Assembly: GCF_025643595.1 (NCBI RefSeq)
Contig: NZ_CP102826.1
Coordinates: 1,984,001-2,048,000, forward strand
Direction: 5' to 3'
Source of the DNA: Saccharopolyspora rosea
GTDB lineage: Bacteria > Actinomycetota > Actinomycetes > Mycobacteriales > Pseudonocardiaceae
DNA length: 64,000 nt
Part shown: positions 31,993-39,938 of the stretch, piece by piece
How positions within the stretch are numbered: position 1 is the first letter of the stretch
Layout of the letters: each line of letters begins with the position of its first letter
The notes under the pieces: model-generated
What the model saw: the letters and a program-made list of their open reading frames with translations, nothing else
Database searches by the model: none
What the model was told of the DNA's origin: nothing
Program-made: the position numbers and the translations under genes

Positions 31993-33639
31993 GTGCCCGG
32001 CATGAACTTCGCCGACGCCGACCCCGCGCTGCGCCCGCTGCTGTCCCGCCACGTCGACGCGATGCACCGCGTCGACCCGGTGCTGCACGACGTCGGCGAG
32101 GTCGCGGCGGGCAGGCTCGACGAACTGGCGGCCGTCGCCGACGCGAACCCGCCCCGGCTGCGGCAGTACGACGCGAACGGCGACCGCGTCGACGAGATCG
32201 TGCACCACCCGGCCTACGCCGAGATGTCCCGGCTGGCGTTCGAGCGGTTCGCCTTCGCCGCGATGTCGCACCGGCCCGGCGTGCACGGCTGGCCGACGAC
32301 CGTCCCGCACGTGGTGAAGTACGCGCTGTCCTACGTGTTCGTGCAGGCCGAGTTCGGGCTGTTCTGCCCGGTGTCGATGACCGACTCGGCCGCGCGCGTG
32401 CTGCGCCGGTTCGGCGATCCGGACGTCTTCGCCCGCGAGATCGACGGGCTCACCTCGACCAGCTTCGACTCGCTGCTGACCGGCGCGATGTTCATGACCG
32501 AGAAGCAGGGCGGCAGCGACGTCGGGCGGACCGCCACCGAGGCCCGGCCGGACGGTGCGCACTGGTTGCTGAACGGGCACAAGTGGTTCGCCTCCAACAC
32601 CGCCGCGGACGTCGTGCTGACGCTGGCGCGGGTTCCCGGCGGTGCGGCCGGGACCCGGGGGCTCGGCATGTTCCTGGTCCCCCGGCTGCGCCCGGACGGC
32701 AGCCGCAACAGCTACCGGATCGACCGGCTCAAGGACAAGCTCGGCAGCCGTTCCATGGCCAGCGGCGAGGTCACCCTCGCCGACGCCTACGCACTGCCGG
32801 TCGGCGAGTTGTCCGCGGGTTTCCGGCAGATGGCCGAGATGGTCAACGTCTCGCGGCTGTCCAACGCGATGCGCGCGGTGGCGCTGATGCGGCGCGCGGT
32901 GCACGAGTCGGTGTCCCACACCCGGCAGCGGATCGCCTTCGGCCGGCCGCTGTTCGACCAGCCGCTGATGCGCCGCACGCTGCTGCCGATGCTGCTGCGC
33001 GCCGAGGCGGGGCTCGGATTCGTCCTCGAAGCGGCGGCGACCCTGGACCGCGCCGACGCCGGGGACGACGAGGCCCGTCGGCTCGTCCGCGTGCTCACCC
33101 CGCTCGGCAAGCACCACCTGTGCAAGCAGGCGCGGGTGGTGACCGGGGAGGCGATGGAGGTCCGCGGCGGCAACGGCTACGTCGAGGACTGGGTGAACCC
33201 GCGCCTGGTCCGCGACGCGCACCTCGGCTCGATCTGGGAGGGGTCGAGCAACGTCATCGCCCTCGACGTGCTGCGCTGCGTGCGCAAGGACGCGGCGCAC
33301 GAACTGCTCGCGGACACCGCGCAGCGGTGGCTGGAGGGCATCGCGGACCCCGACGTCGCGGCCGTCGCCGAACGCCTGGCTCCCGACGTCGACCGGCTCC
33401 GCACCACCGGCAGGTCGCTGCTCGCGGCGCCCGACGAGCACGCCGAGGCGGCCTGCGGCGACTTCGCCGAGCTGGCCGCCGAGACGATCACGGCGGCGCT
33501 GCTGCTCGACCAGGCCGACCACGAGTCCCGCACCGGTCTCGGACCCCGCAAGCGCCTCGTCGCCGACGCCTACCTCGACCTCGTGCACACCCGCACCGCG
33601 TCGCCAGAGGCGCTGCACCACCTCCCCGACCTGGTATGA
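31993..33639 (+). CDS. AidB-like acyl-CoA dehydrogenase family protein
   Basis: A 548-residue protein, longer than ordinary acyl-CoA dehydrogenases and organised like E. coli AidB and its relatives: CPVSMTDSAARVLRRFGD, then MFMTEKQGGSDVGRT in the FAD region and SIWEGSSNVIALD with the catalytic glutamate position, followed by a C-terminal helical extension of about 100 residues. AidB proteins bind FAD and DNA in alkylation stress; other members act on branched acyl-CoA. GTG at 31993 or ATG at 32002 could start it; GGTGGA lies a few bases upstream. It converges with the GNAT remnant. Confidence 0.85.
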   Translation: MPGMNFADADPALRPLLSRHVDAMHRVDPVLHDVGEVAAGRLDELAAVADANPPRLRQYDANGDRVDEIVHHPAYAEMSRLAFERFAFAAMSHRPGVHGWPTTVPHVVKYALSYVFVQAEFGLFCPVSMTDSAARVLRRFGDPDVFAREIDGLTSTSFDSLLTGAMFMTEKQGGSDVGRTATEARPDGAHWLLNGHKWFASNTAADVVLTLARVPGGAAGTRGLGMFLVPRLRPDGSRNSYRIDRLKDKLGSRSMASGEVTLADAYALPVGELSAGFRQMAEMVNVSRLSNAMRAVALMRRAVHESVSHTRQRIAFGRPLFDQPLMRRTLLPMLLRAEAGLGFVLEAAATLDRADAGDDEARRLVRVLTPLGKHHLCKQARVVTGEAMEVRGGNGYVEDWVNPRLVRDAHLGSIWEGSSNVIALDVLRCVRKDAAHELLADTAQRWLEGIADPDVAAVAERLAPDVDRLRTTGRSLLAAPDEHAEAACGDFAELAAETITAALLLDQADHESRTGLGPRKRLVADAYLDLVHTRTASPEALHHLPDLV

Positions 33640-33645
33640 CCGGCG

Positions 33646-33960
33646 TCAGCCGGTGGGCAGCCGCTTCTCGAACCAGTGCTCGGCGTACCGGCCGTCGTTG
33701 TAGGCGGGGATCTCGGCGAACCCGTGCTTGGCGTACAGGTTGCGGGCCTCGACGAGGTCACCGCGGGTGTCCAGGCGCAGCGCGGCCGCGCCGAGGGAGC
33801 GGCCGTGCTGCTCGCAGGCCGCCAACAGCCGCCCGCCACCGCCGCGACCGCGCAGCTCGGGCCGCACGTACATCCGCTTGATCTCGGCGACGTCCGGGGA
33901 CAGCAGGCGCAGTCCGACGCATCCGGCGGGTTCGGTGCCGTACCGGGCCTGGGTCAGCGG
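33646..33960 (-). pseudogene. 5'-truncated GNAT acetyltransferase
   Basis: The frame encodes the second half of a GNAT fold: AGCVGLRLL, EIKRMYVRPELRGRGGGGRLL (acetyl-CoA pyrophosphate loop, RGRGGGG) and ARNLYAKHGFAEIPAYNDG. The only start codon is the ATG of MYVRPEL at 33871-33873, which would give 75 residues and cut off the first strands and helices. The homologous reading continues upstream (EPAGCVGLR) to about 33960 without a start and runs into the 3' end of the epoxide hydrolase gene. It looks like a beheaded gene left by a junction near 33950. Confidence 0.7.
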
Positions 33961-35075
33961 AAGAGGCGGAAGAACCCGCGCACCTGCTCGACCAGCGACT
34001 CCGGCTGCTCCAGGGCGGCGAAGTGGCCACCTCGCGGCAGTTCCTCGAACCAGCGCAGGTCGGTGAACCGCAGCTCGGCCTCCCGCCGCGAGGGGCGGGT
34101 TATGTCGCGCGGGTAGATCGACAGCCCGGACGGCGCGGTCACCTTGTCCCGGAAGTTGGCGAAGCTTTCCCAGTACAGGCGCGCCGAAGATGGGGCTGAC
34201 GCGGTGAACCAGTAGACCGAGATCTCGTCGAGGATCTGCTGCCGCGACACCGCGTCCTCGGGATGGCCGTTGTTGTCGGTCCAGGCCCAGAACTTCTCGG
34301 CGATCCAGGCGGCCTGCCCCGCCGGGGAGTCGGTGAGGCCGTAGCCGAGCGTCTGCGGCCGGGTCGACTGGATCGCCGAGTACCCCCGGCCGGTGCGCTG
34401 CATCTCCTTGTCGGCCTCCAGATTCGCCAGCTCCGCGGGCGTCGGGTCGTCGAACGTGCCCGCCGCCACGGATCCCAGGTTCAGGTGCACGCCGGCGACC
34501 CGCTCGGGCGCTACCTCGCCCAGCGCGCCGGACACCGCGGAACCCCAGTCACCGCCCTGCGCGCCGTAGCGCTGGTACCCCAGCGAGACCATCAGCGTGT
34601 CCCAGGCGCGCGCGATGCGCGTGATGCCCCACCCGGTCGCCGTCGGCTTGTCACTCCAGCCGTACCCGGGCAACGACGGCGCGACCACGTGGAACGCGTC
34701 CGCCGGGTCCCCGCCGTGCGCGCGCGGGTCGGTCAGCGGGCCGAGGACCTCCAGGAACTCCAGCACCGAACCCGGCCAGCCGTGCGTGAGCACCAGTGGG
34801 AACGCGTTCGGCTCCGGCGAGCGCACGTGCAGGAAGTGGATGCCCAGCCCGTCGACGGTGTCGCGGTACTGCGGGAAGGCGTTCAGCCGCTCGGCGAACC
34901 CGAAGTCGTAGTCCTCGGCCCAGCTACGGCACAGCTCCTGCGCATACGCCAGCGGTACCCCCTGCGACCAGTCGTCCACTGTCTCGGGCTCGGGCCACCG
35001 CGTCCGTCGCAACCGGTCACGCAGATCCGCGATCTCGGCTTCGGTGATGCTGACCTCAAAGGGCTCGGGGGCCAC
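33954..35075 (-). CDS. Epoxide hydrolase (EHN-type alpha/beta hydrolase)
   Basis: A 373-residue protein. Residues 5-110 are the epoxide hydrolase N-terminal domain (PFEVSITEAEIADLRDRL, YRDTVDGLGIHFLHVRS) and the rest is an alpha/beta hydrolase with the oxyanion motif HGWPGS (about 98-103), the nucleophile D176 in GGDWGS and the late histidine in PRGGHFAALE. It would open epoxides to diols by an ester intermediate. The GTG at 35073-35075 is chosen as the start closest to the family N-terminus; no strong ribosome binding site is visible. The MFS gene lies 17 bases upstream on the same strand, so this is likely co-transcribed with it and controlled by the CGNR operator region. Confidence 0.87.
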   Translation of the reverse strand: MAPEPFEVSITEAEIADLRDRLRRTRWPEPETVDDWSQGVPLAYAQELCRSWAEDYDFGFAERLNAFPQYRDTVDGLGIHFLHVRSPEPNAFPLVLTHGWPGSVLEFLEVLGPLTDPRAHGGDPADAFHVVAPSLPGYGWSDKPTATGWGITRIARAWDTLMVSLGYQRYGAQGGDWGSAVSGALGEVAPERVAGVHLNLGSVAAGTFDDPTPAELANLEADKEMQRTGRGYSAIQSTRPQTLGYGLTDSPAGQAAWIAEKFWAWTDNNGHPEDAVSRQQILDEISVYWFTASAPSSARLYWESFANFRDKVTAPSGLSIYPRDITRPSRREAELRFTDLRWFEELPRGGHFAALEQPESLVEQVRGFFRLFR

Positions 35076-35092
35076 AGCTGGCTCGCTTTCTG

Positions 35093-36520
35093 TCAGGACT
35101 TGCTGGGCTGAAAGTCGACGGCGTCGTGGGGTTCCGCTGGATATCGGGCGCCGGGGCGCCGGGTCACGGCGAGGACGAGTCCGGCCAGGGGAAGTACCGC
35201 CAGCCCGGCGAGGGCCACCGGCACCGACACGATGCCGGCCAGGCCCGCGACAGCGGCCGGACCGATCCCGCCACCCAGGTTGATCATGAAGGTGAGTAGG
35301 CCCTGTGCGGTGTCGCGATCGTGTGCGGTGACCAGTTCCGGTGCGAGGCCCACCAGCACGGCCTGGGCACCGGCGAACCCGCACACGGTCAGCGCCACGC
35401 CGACGACGACCGGGACCGGCCCGTTGAACACCCCGACCACGAGCACGCCGACGGCGGTGAGTGCCGCAAGCCCGGCCGAGACCTGCCACGCGGTGAACCG
35501 TGCGGTCACGGTGCCGGCCAGCCGCCCTGCCAGCACCGAGCAGGCGGCGGCCGGGACCAGCAGCGCGCCGGCTTCGAGGGCGTCACCGCCGGTGGCCTGC
35601 TCGATCAGGGACGGGGCGAGGAACAGCACCCCGTAGTAGCCGGCGAAGACGGTCCCGCCGACGAGCCCGGCCGCCAGGACGCCGCGGGCCGCGATCACCC
35701 GCCGAGGCACGAACCCGTCGGGCCTGCGCCGCACGCGCCACCACAGTCCCGCCGCGGCGAGCACCCCGGCGGCAGCCACGGCAAGCGTGACCGGAGCGGG
35801 CAGGCCGACCGAGTGCGCCTGCAACACCGTGATCAGCGACCCGGCGAGTACCGACAGCACGGCCGCGCCGACGACGTCCAGTCGCCCGGCCGCACCGTCG
35901 CGGTCACCGCCACCGATCCGCGTCAGCGCGCGCCTACTCGGCAATGCGGCCAGCAGGAGGGGCATCGCGAGGACCGGGATCGCGAGCACGGCACGCCACC
36001 CCAGCCACGCGGTGACCGCCCCGCCCACCAGGGTGCCGCACGCCGACGCCGTCGCGCTGGCGGCTGCGACCGTTCCCAACGCGCGCAGCCGGTGCTGCCC
36101 GGCAAGGGCGGTGGCCGCAGCGAAGACGGCGATCACGGTCGTACCCGCCCCGGCACCACCGATCAGTCGACCGACGATCACGGCCGGCAACGTCGGGCCT
36201 GCCGCCGCGAGCGCGGAGCCCGCGGCGAGCGCCACGACCCCGGCGACGAGGACCCGGAAGGGGCTCCACCGCGCCAGCAGCCGACCCGTGACCGGCATTG
36301 CCAGCGCCGAGGTCAGCGACCACGCGGCGAGGATCCATGCCGTGGCCGCGAACGGCACTCCGAGCGCGCGGCCGATCGCCGGCAGCGCCACCGACGGAGC
36401 CCCCAATGCGACGTACATCGGCAGCACCAGCATCCCCAGGACCAGTCCCAGCCGACGCCCGTCCGGGCCGTGGGCAGATCCCCCGCTGAGGGGCCCTCCC
36501 GACCGGATCGGCTGCGGCAT
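35093..36520 (-). CDS. MFS transporter (drug-efflux type)
   Basis: A 475-residue major facilitator with 12-14 hydrophobic segments, similar to DHA-type drug exporters: AATAWILAAWSLTSALAMPVTGRLLARW is the helix 2-3 signature region, and GAGAGTTVIAVFAAATAL follows. ATG at 36518-36520 has GGTGGAG six bases upstream. It is divergent from the CGNR-type regulator at 36601 and followed 17 bases later by the epoxide hydrolase gene. A regulator plus exporter plus detoxifying hydrolase set would suit a response to a reactive lipophilic compound; this is inferred. Confidence 0.85.
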   Translation of the reverse strand: MPQPIRSGGPLSGGSAHGPDGRRLGLVLGMLVLPMYVALGAPSVALPAIGRALGVPFAATAWILAAWSLTSALAMPVTGRLLARWSPFRVLVAGVVALAAGSALAAAGPTLPAVIVGRLIGGAGAGTTVIAVFAAATALAGQHRLRALGTVAAASATASACGTLVGGAVTAWLGWRAVLAIPVLAMPLLLAALPSRRALTRIGGGDRDGAAGRLDVVGAAVLSVLAGSLITVLQAHSVGLPAPVTLAVAAAGVLAAAGLWWRVRRRPDGFVPRRVIAARGVLAAGLVGGTVFAGYYGVLFLAPSLIEQATGGDALEAGALLVPAAACSVLAGRLAGTVTARFTAWQVSAGLAALTAVGVLVVGVFNGPVPVVVGVALTVCGFAGAQAVLVGLAPELVTAHDRDTAQGLLTFMINLGGGIGPAAVAGLAGIVSVPVALAGLAVLPLAGLVLAVTRRPGARYPAEPHDAVDFQPSKS

Positions 36521-36543
36521 CGTCGTCTCCACCCAGGTATATT

Positions 36544-36618
36544 GTGACATGTGAAAGCTAATACGCGTGTCACTGTACGAACGGTGGGGAGACACGTCAA
36601 ATGCTAGATGCGTGTCAC
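36544..36618. promoter_or_regulatory. Repeated GTGTCAC operator elements
   Basis: Three copies of a 9-base element: GTGACATGT (36544-36552, reverse orientation), GCGTGTCAC (36565-36573) and GCGTGTCAC (36610-36618, just inside the regulator gene). The first two form a dyad that overlaps the promoter region of the leftward MFS gene. They are likely binding sites of the CGNR regulator encoded next door. Confidence 0.55.
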
Positions 36619-37197
36619 AGGCCGTCGGCGGTGGAGACGGCCGTCGATCTCGCCAATACCTTGAGGCCGATCAAGGGAGAGGACGCGCTGGAGACCGTGG
36701 AACAGCTCCAGGGCTTCCTCGACGACCATCCGCCTGCCGGACCGGGCGAGCCTTCGAGTTCGGCCACGGACCGGGGGACCGGTCGATGGCGGCGTCTGAC
36801 CCGCACCGACCTGACGGAGGTCCGCGCACTGCGCGAAACGGTGCGCGGTGTGCTCGAACGAGCGAGCACCGACGCGGTCGGAGCTGCGATGCTGATCAAC
36901 GAGGGTCTGCGCCGCAGCCGAGCCACTCCGGCGCTGCGCCACGATCACGGCCGCTGGTGGACCGAGGTCACCTCCGACACCGACCGCTGCGCCGCGCACC
37001 TAGCCGCGACCACGCTCAGCGCGCTGGCTTCCGTGATCGCTGCGCTCGGTCCGACTCGTCTCGGCGTATGCGCCGGGCCCAGCTGCCGGGCCACCTTCGT
37101 GGACCTCTCACGCAACGGCTCGAAGCAGTACTGCACCCGAACCTGCGCGCACCGCGCCAGCGTCGCGGCCTACCGGAGCCGGCGCAGCAACAGCTGA
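36601..37197 (+). CDS. CGNR zinc-finger regulator (ABATE domain)
   Basis: A 198-residue protein. An N-terminal ABATE (putative stress-response ligand) domain (ETAVDLANTLRP, ALRETVRGVLERA) is followed by a C-terminal CGNR zinc finger with the pattern C-x4-C-x16-C-x3-C (CAGPSCRATF, QYCTRTCAHR) and a basic end. CGNR proteins are taken to be DNA-binding regulators. It is divergent from the MFS/epoxide hydrolase pair across 80 bases that contain repeated GTGTCAC elements. ATG at 36601; an in-frame GTG at 36631 is an alternative. Confidence 0.87.
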   Translation: MLDACHRPSAVETAVDLANTLRPIKGEDALETVEQLQGFLDDHPPAGPGEPSSSATDRGTGRWRRLTRTDLTEVRALRETVRGVLERASTDAVGAAMLINEGLRRSRATPALRHDHGRWWTEVTSDTDRCAAHLAATTLSALASVIAALGPTRLGVCAGPSCRATFVDLSRNGSKQYCTRTCAHRASVAAYRSRRSNS

Positions 37198-37589
37198 GCA
37201 TCGGAACATGACCCTCTCAGGTCGGCTCCGGGTCCCGTCGGAGCTGGTGGTCGGGGCCGGCGTGTGGATGGCAGCGGGTCTCGGCCAGGTAGGGCGTGAG
37301 CCCGAGGACGGTTGCTCGCTGGGTTGAGCGAGGTCGGGTCACGCCAGCCTTGACGCTGCCTGGCGGTGCCCACCGGTTCCAGCTGGACGACGTGGTCGAG
37401 CAGCTGCGGGCGCTCAGGGGTCACCAGGGAGACCAGCAAGCGCACCCGCAGCGCGATGGGCGGTTCCTGCGGGTCGACCCGCACTCGTTTTTCACGCGCG
37501 GGCCGCGCTTGTGCGCGCGAGCCGCGCGAGGAGGTTTCGCGACCTCGGCGTTGGGCACTCGTGGTGGGAGGAGTCCAGCGGAGGTGTCC
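37198..37589 (+). pseudogene. Remnant of a MerR/BldC-like helix-turn-helix gene in a 390-base gap
   Basis: From 37296 one frame reads SPRTVARWVERGRVTPALTLPGGAHRFQLDDVVEQLRAL, the recognition helix and wing of BldC/MerR-type small DNA-binding proteins. The expected N-terminal helix (T-x-x-EVA-x-x-LGV) is not in this frame: a TAG at about 37283 closes it, and a hint of the missing part (AAGLGQVG) is in another frame, implying a frameshift. After the wing the frame degenerates into basic low-complexity sequence. The rest of the gap shows nothing recognisable until the ribosome binding site of the next gene. Confidence 0.5.
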
Positions 37590-38054
37590 ATGGTTGAGCG
37601 CGCGACCGGGGCCCGCACCTGGAGCGCCGTCCTGGACGTCGAGGGTGCGTTCCTGGTGGCGTTGGGGCTGCTCGCGCTGGCCGGGGCGGGTTGGCACCCC
37701 TCGCACGACGTCGCCGTGCTGGGCGTGTTCCACCTGAACACCGCGCACGCCGTGCTGCTGGTCGTGGTCGGGGCGTTCGCCCTGGCGGCCTCGCCGTTCC
37801 GGCGCGGGATGCTGGTGTTCGCGACGGTGCAGATGGTCGGCGGGGTGCTGCTGTTCCTCTACGGCACCGCGGAGAGCACGGTGTCGCCGACGCGCACCGC
37901 CCTGGAACTGGGACCGGCGGAGAACTTCCTGCACGCCGGCTTGGCCGTCCTCGGCTTCATCGTCCTCTGTGGAGTGTCGGCGGCGCGTCCGGGGCGCGGC
38001 GAGCGGCACCGGCGGCGGCCCCCGTCCGGTTTGCGTCCCCGCATCGGCGGGTAG
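37590..38054 (+). CDS. DUF4383-type four-helix membrane protein
   Basis: A 154-residue protein with four hydrophobic segments: FLVALGLLALAGAG, the VFHLNTAHAVLLVVVGAFAL segment, MLVFATVQMVGGVLLFLYG and the FLHAGLAVLGFIVL stretch. The H-L-N-T-x-H motif between helices 1 and 2 and the N-F-L-H-A-G motif are typical of the actinobacterial DUF4383 family, of unknown function. GCGGAGG precedes the ATG. It is followed after 37 bases by the TPP-enzyme gene on the same strand. Confidence 0.75.
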   Translation: MVERATGARTWSAVLDVEGAFLVALGLLALAGAGWHPSHDVAVLGVFHLNTAHAVLLVVVGAFALAASPFRRGMLVFATVQMVGGVLLFLYGTAESTVSPTRTALELGPAENFLHAGLAVLGFIVLCGVSAARPGRGERHRRRPPSGLRPRIGG

Positions 38055-38091
38055 GCGGCCGGACGAGCCGACGAACCTGCGAGGTGAGCTG

Positions 38092-39876
38092 ATGGCGGAG
38101 CTGGTGTCCGACCACGTCCTGAAACGACTGCGCGAGTGGGGCGTCGAGAAGGTCTTCTCCTACGCCGGGGACGGGATCAACGGCCTGCTGGCGGCCTGGG
38201 ACCGAGCGGGTGACCGGCCGCGGTTCGTGCAGGCGCGGCACGAGGAGCTGGCCGCCTTCGAGGCCGTCGGCTACGCCAAGTTCTCCGGCCGCGTGGGGGT
38301 GTGCGCGGCGACCTCGGGGCCTGGCGCGATCCACCTGCTCAACGGGCTGTACGACGCCAAGCTCGACCACGTGCCGGTGGTGGCGATCGTCGGGCAGACC
38401 GCGCGCAGCGCGATCGGCGGTTCCTACCAGCAGGAGGTCGACCTGCACTCGCTGTACAAGGACGTCGCCGCCGACTACGTGCAGACCGTGACGGTGCCGC
38501 AGCAGCTGCCGAACGTGCTGGACCGGGCCATGCGGACCGCGATCGCGCGGCGCACCGTCACCGCCGTGATCATCCCCGGGGACGTGCAGGAGCAGCCGTA
38601 CGAACCACCGGCCCACGAGTTCAAGATGGTGCCCTCCAGCCTCGGGCTGTCCGGCACCCGGATGGTCCCGCCCGCCGACGAGCTGCGCCGGGCCGCCGAG
38701 GTGCTCAACGACGGGAGCCGGGTCGCGATGCTGGTCGGTCAGGGCGCCCGCGACGCCGCGGCCGAGGTGCGGGAGGTCGCCGACGTGCTCGGCGCCGGGG
38801 TCGCGAAGGCGTTGCTGGGCAAGGACGTGCTGTCCGACGAGCTGCCCTACGTCACCGGGGCGAGCGGCCTGCTGGGCACCCGCCCGTCGTACGAGCTGAT
38901 GCGCGACTGCGACACGCTGCTGGTGGTGGGGTCGAGCTTCCCGTACAGCCAGTTCCTGCCCCAGCTCGACCAGGCGCGGGCGGTGCAGATCGACATCGAC
39001 CCGACGTTCATCGGCATGCGCTACCCGTTCGAGGTCAACCTGCTCGGCGACGCCCGCGCCACGCTGCGCGAGCTGCTCCCGATGCTGCGGCGCAAGGAGG
39101 ACCGCTCCTGGCGCGAGAGCGTGGAGGAGGGCGTGCGCCGCTGGTGGACGGTGATGGAACGGCGCGCCGGGGTGGACGCCGAACCGATCAACCCGGAACG
39201 GGTCTTCCACGAGCTGGACCCGCTGCTGCCCGACGACGCGATCCTGACCTCGGACTCGGGGTCGGCCGCCAACTGGTACGCCCGGCACCTGCGGATCCGC
39301 GGCCGGATGCGCGGTTCGCTGTCCGGGACGCTGGCGACCATGGGGCCGGGGCTGCCCTACGCGACCGGCGCGAAGTTCGCCCACCCGGACCGGCCGGTGC
39401 TGGCGCTGGTCGGCGACGGCGCGATGCAGATGAACGGGATCAACGAGCTCATCACCATCGCGCACTACTGGCGCGAGTGGGCCGATCCGCGACTGGTGGT
39501 GGCGGTGCTCAACAACGGCGACCTCAACCAGGTCACCTGGGAACTGCGCGCGATGGGCGGAGCCCCGCAGTTCCTGCCGTCCCAGCGGTTGCCGGACTTC
39601 GGCTACGCCGCGTTCGCCGACTGCGTCGGCCTGACCGGGCGCAAGGTCGACGACCCGGCGGAGATCACCGGCGCGTGGCGGTGGGCGTTGGACGCCGACC
39701 GGCCGTGCATCCTGGAGTTCGTCACCGACCCGGCGGTGCCGCCGATCCCGCCGCGCGCCGACTTCGACCAGGTGGAGAAGGTCACCTCGGCGCTGCTCAA
39801 GGGCGATCCCGAGGCGTGGTCGGTGGTCCGCGAGGGCGTCAAGGCCAAGGTCCAGGAGTTCCTCCCCGAAAGATGA
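38092..39876 (+). CDS. Thiamine-diphosphate enzyme, pyruvate oxidase/dehydrogenase-like
   Basis: A 594-residue TPP enzyme with the three domains of the acetolactate synthase/PoxB family. The N-terminal PYR domain has the catalytic glutamate in QARHEELAAFEAVGYAK (about residue 49), a central FAD/NAD-like domain follows, and the C-terminal PP domain shows the TPP/Mg2+ motif GDGAMQMNG to LNNGDLNQVTWE. Overall it most resembles PoxB-type pyruvate oxidases, which convert pyruvate to acetate and CO2 and feed electrons to quinone; C-terminal membrane-binding features are not obvious. ATG after GAGGTGAG. The substrate is inferred. Confidence 0.85.
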   Translation: MAELVSDHVLKRLREWGVEKVFSYAGDGINGLLAAWDRAGDRPRFVQARHEELAAFEAVGYAKFSGRVGVCAATSGPGAIHLLNGLYDAKLDHVPVVAIVGQTARSAIGGSYQQEVDLHSLYKDVAADYVQTVTVPQQLPNVLDRAMRTAIARRTVTAVIIPGDVQEQPYEPPAHEFKMVPSSLGLSGTRMVPPADELRRAAEVLNDGSRVAMLVGQGARDAAAEVREVADVLGAGVAKALLGKDVLSDELPYVTGASGLLGTRPSYELMRDCDTLLVVGSSFPYSQFLPQLDQARAVQIDIDPTFIGMRYPFEVNLLGDARATLRELLPMLRRKEDRSWRESVEEGVRRWWTVMERRAGVDAEPINPERVFHELDPLLPDDAILTSDSGSAANWYARHLRIRGRMRGSLSGTLATMGPGLPYATGAKFAHPDRPVLALVGDGAMQMNGINELITIAHYWREWADPRLVVAVLNNGDLNQVTWELRAMGGAPQFLPSQRLPDFGYAAFADCVGLTGRKVDDPAEITGAWRWALDADRPCILEFVTDPAVPPIPPRADFDQVEKVTSALLKGDPEAWSVVREGVKAKVQEFLPER

Positions 39877-39938
39877 CCACAGTGGACAGTGGTGCCGATC
39901 CGGTGCTCCGGTCGGGGGCGGCGGGATAAGCTGCGGGC

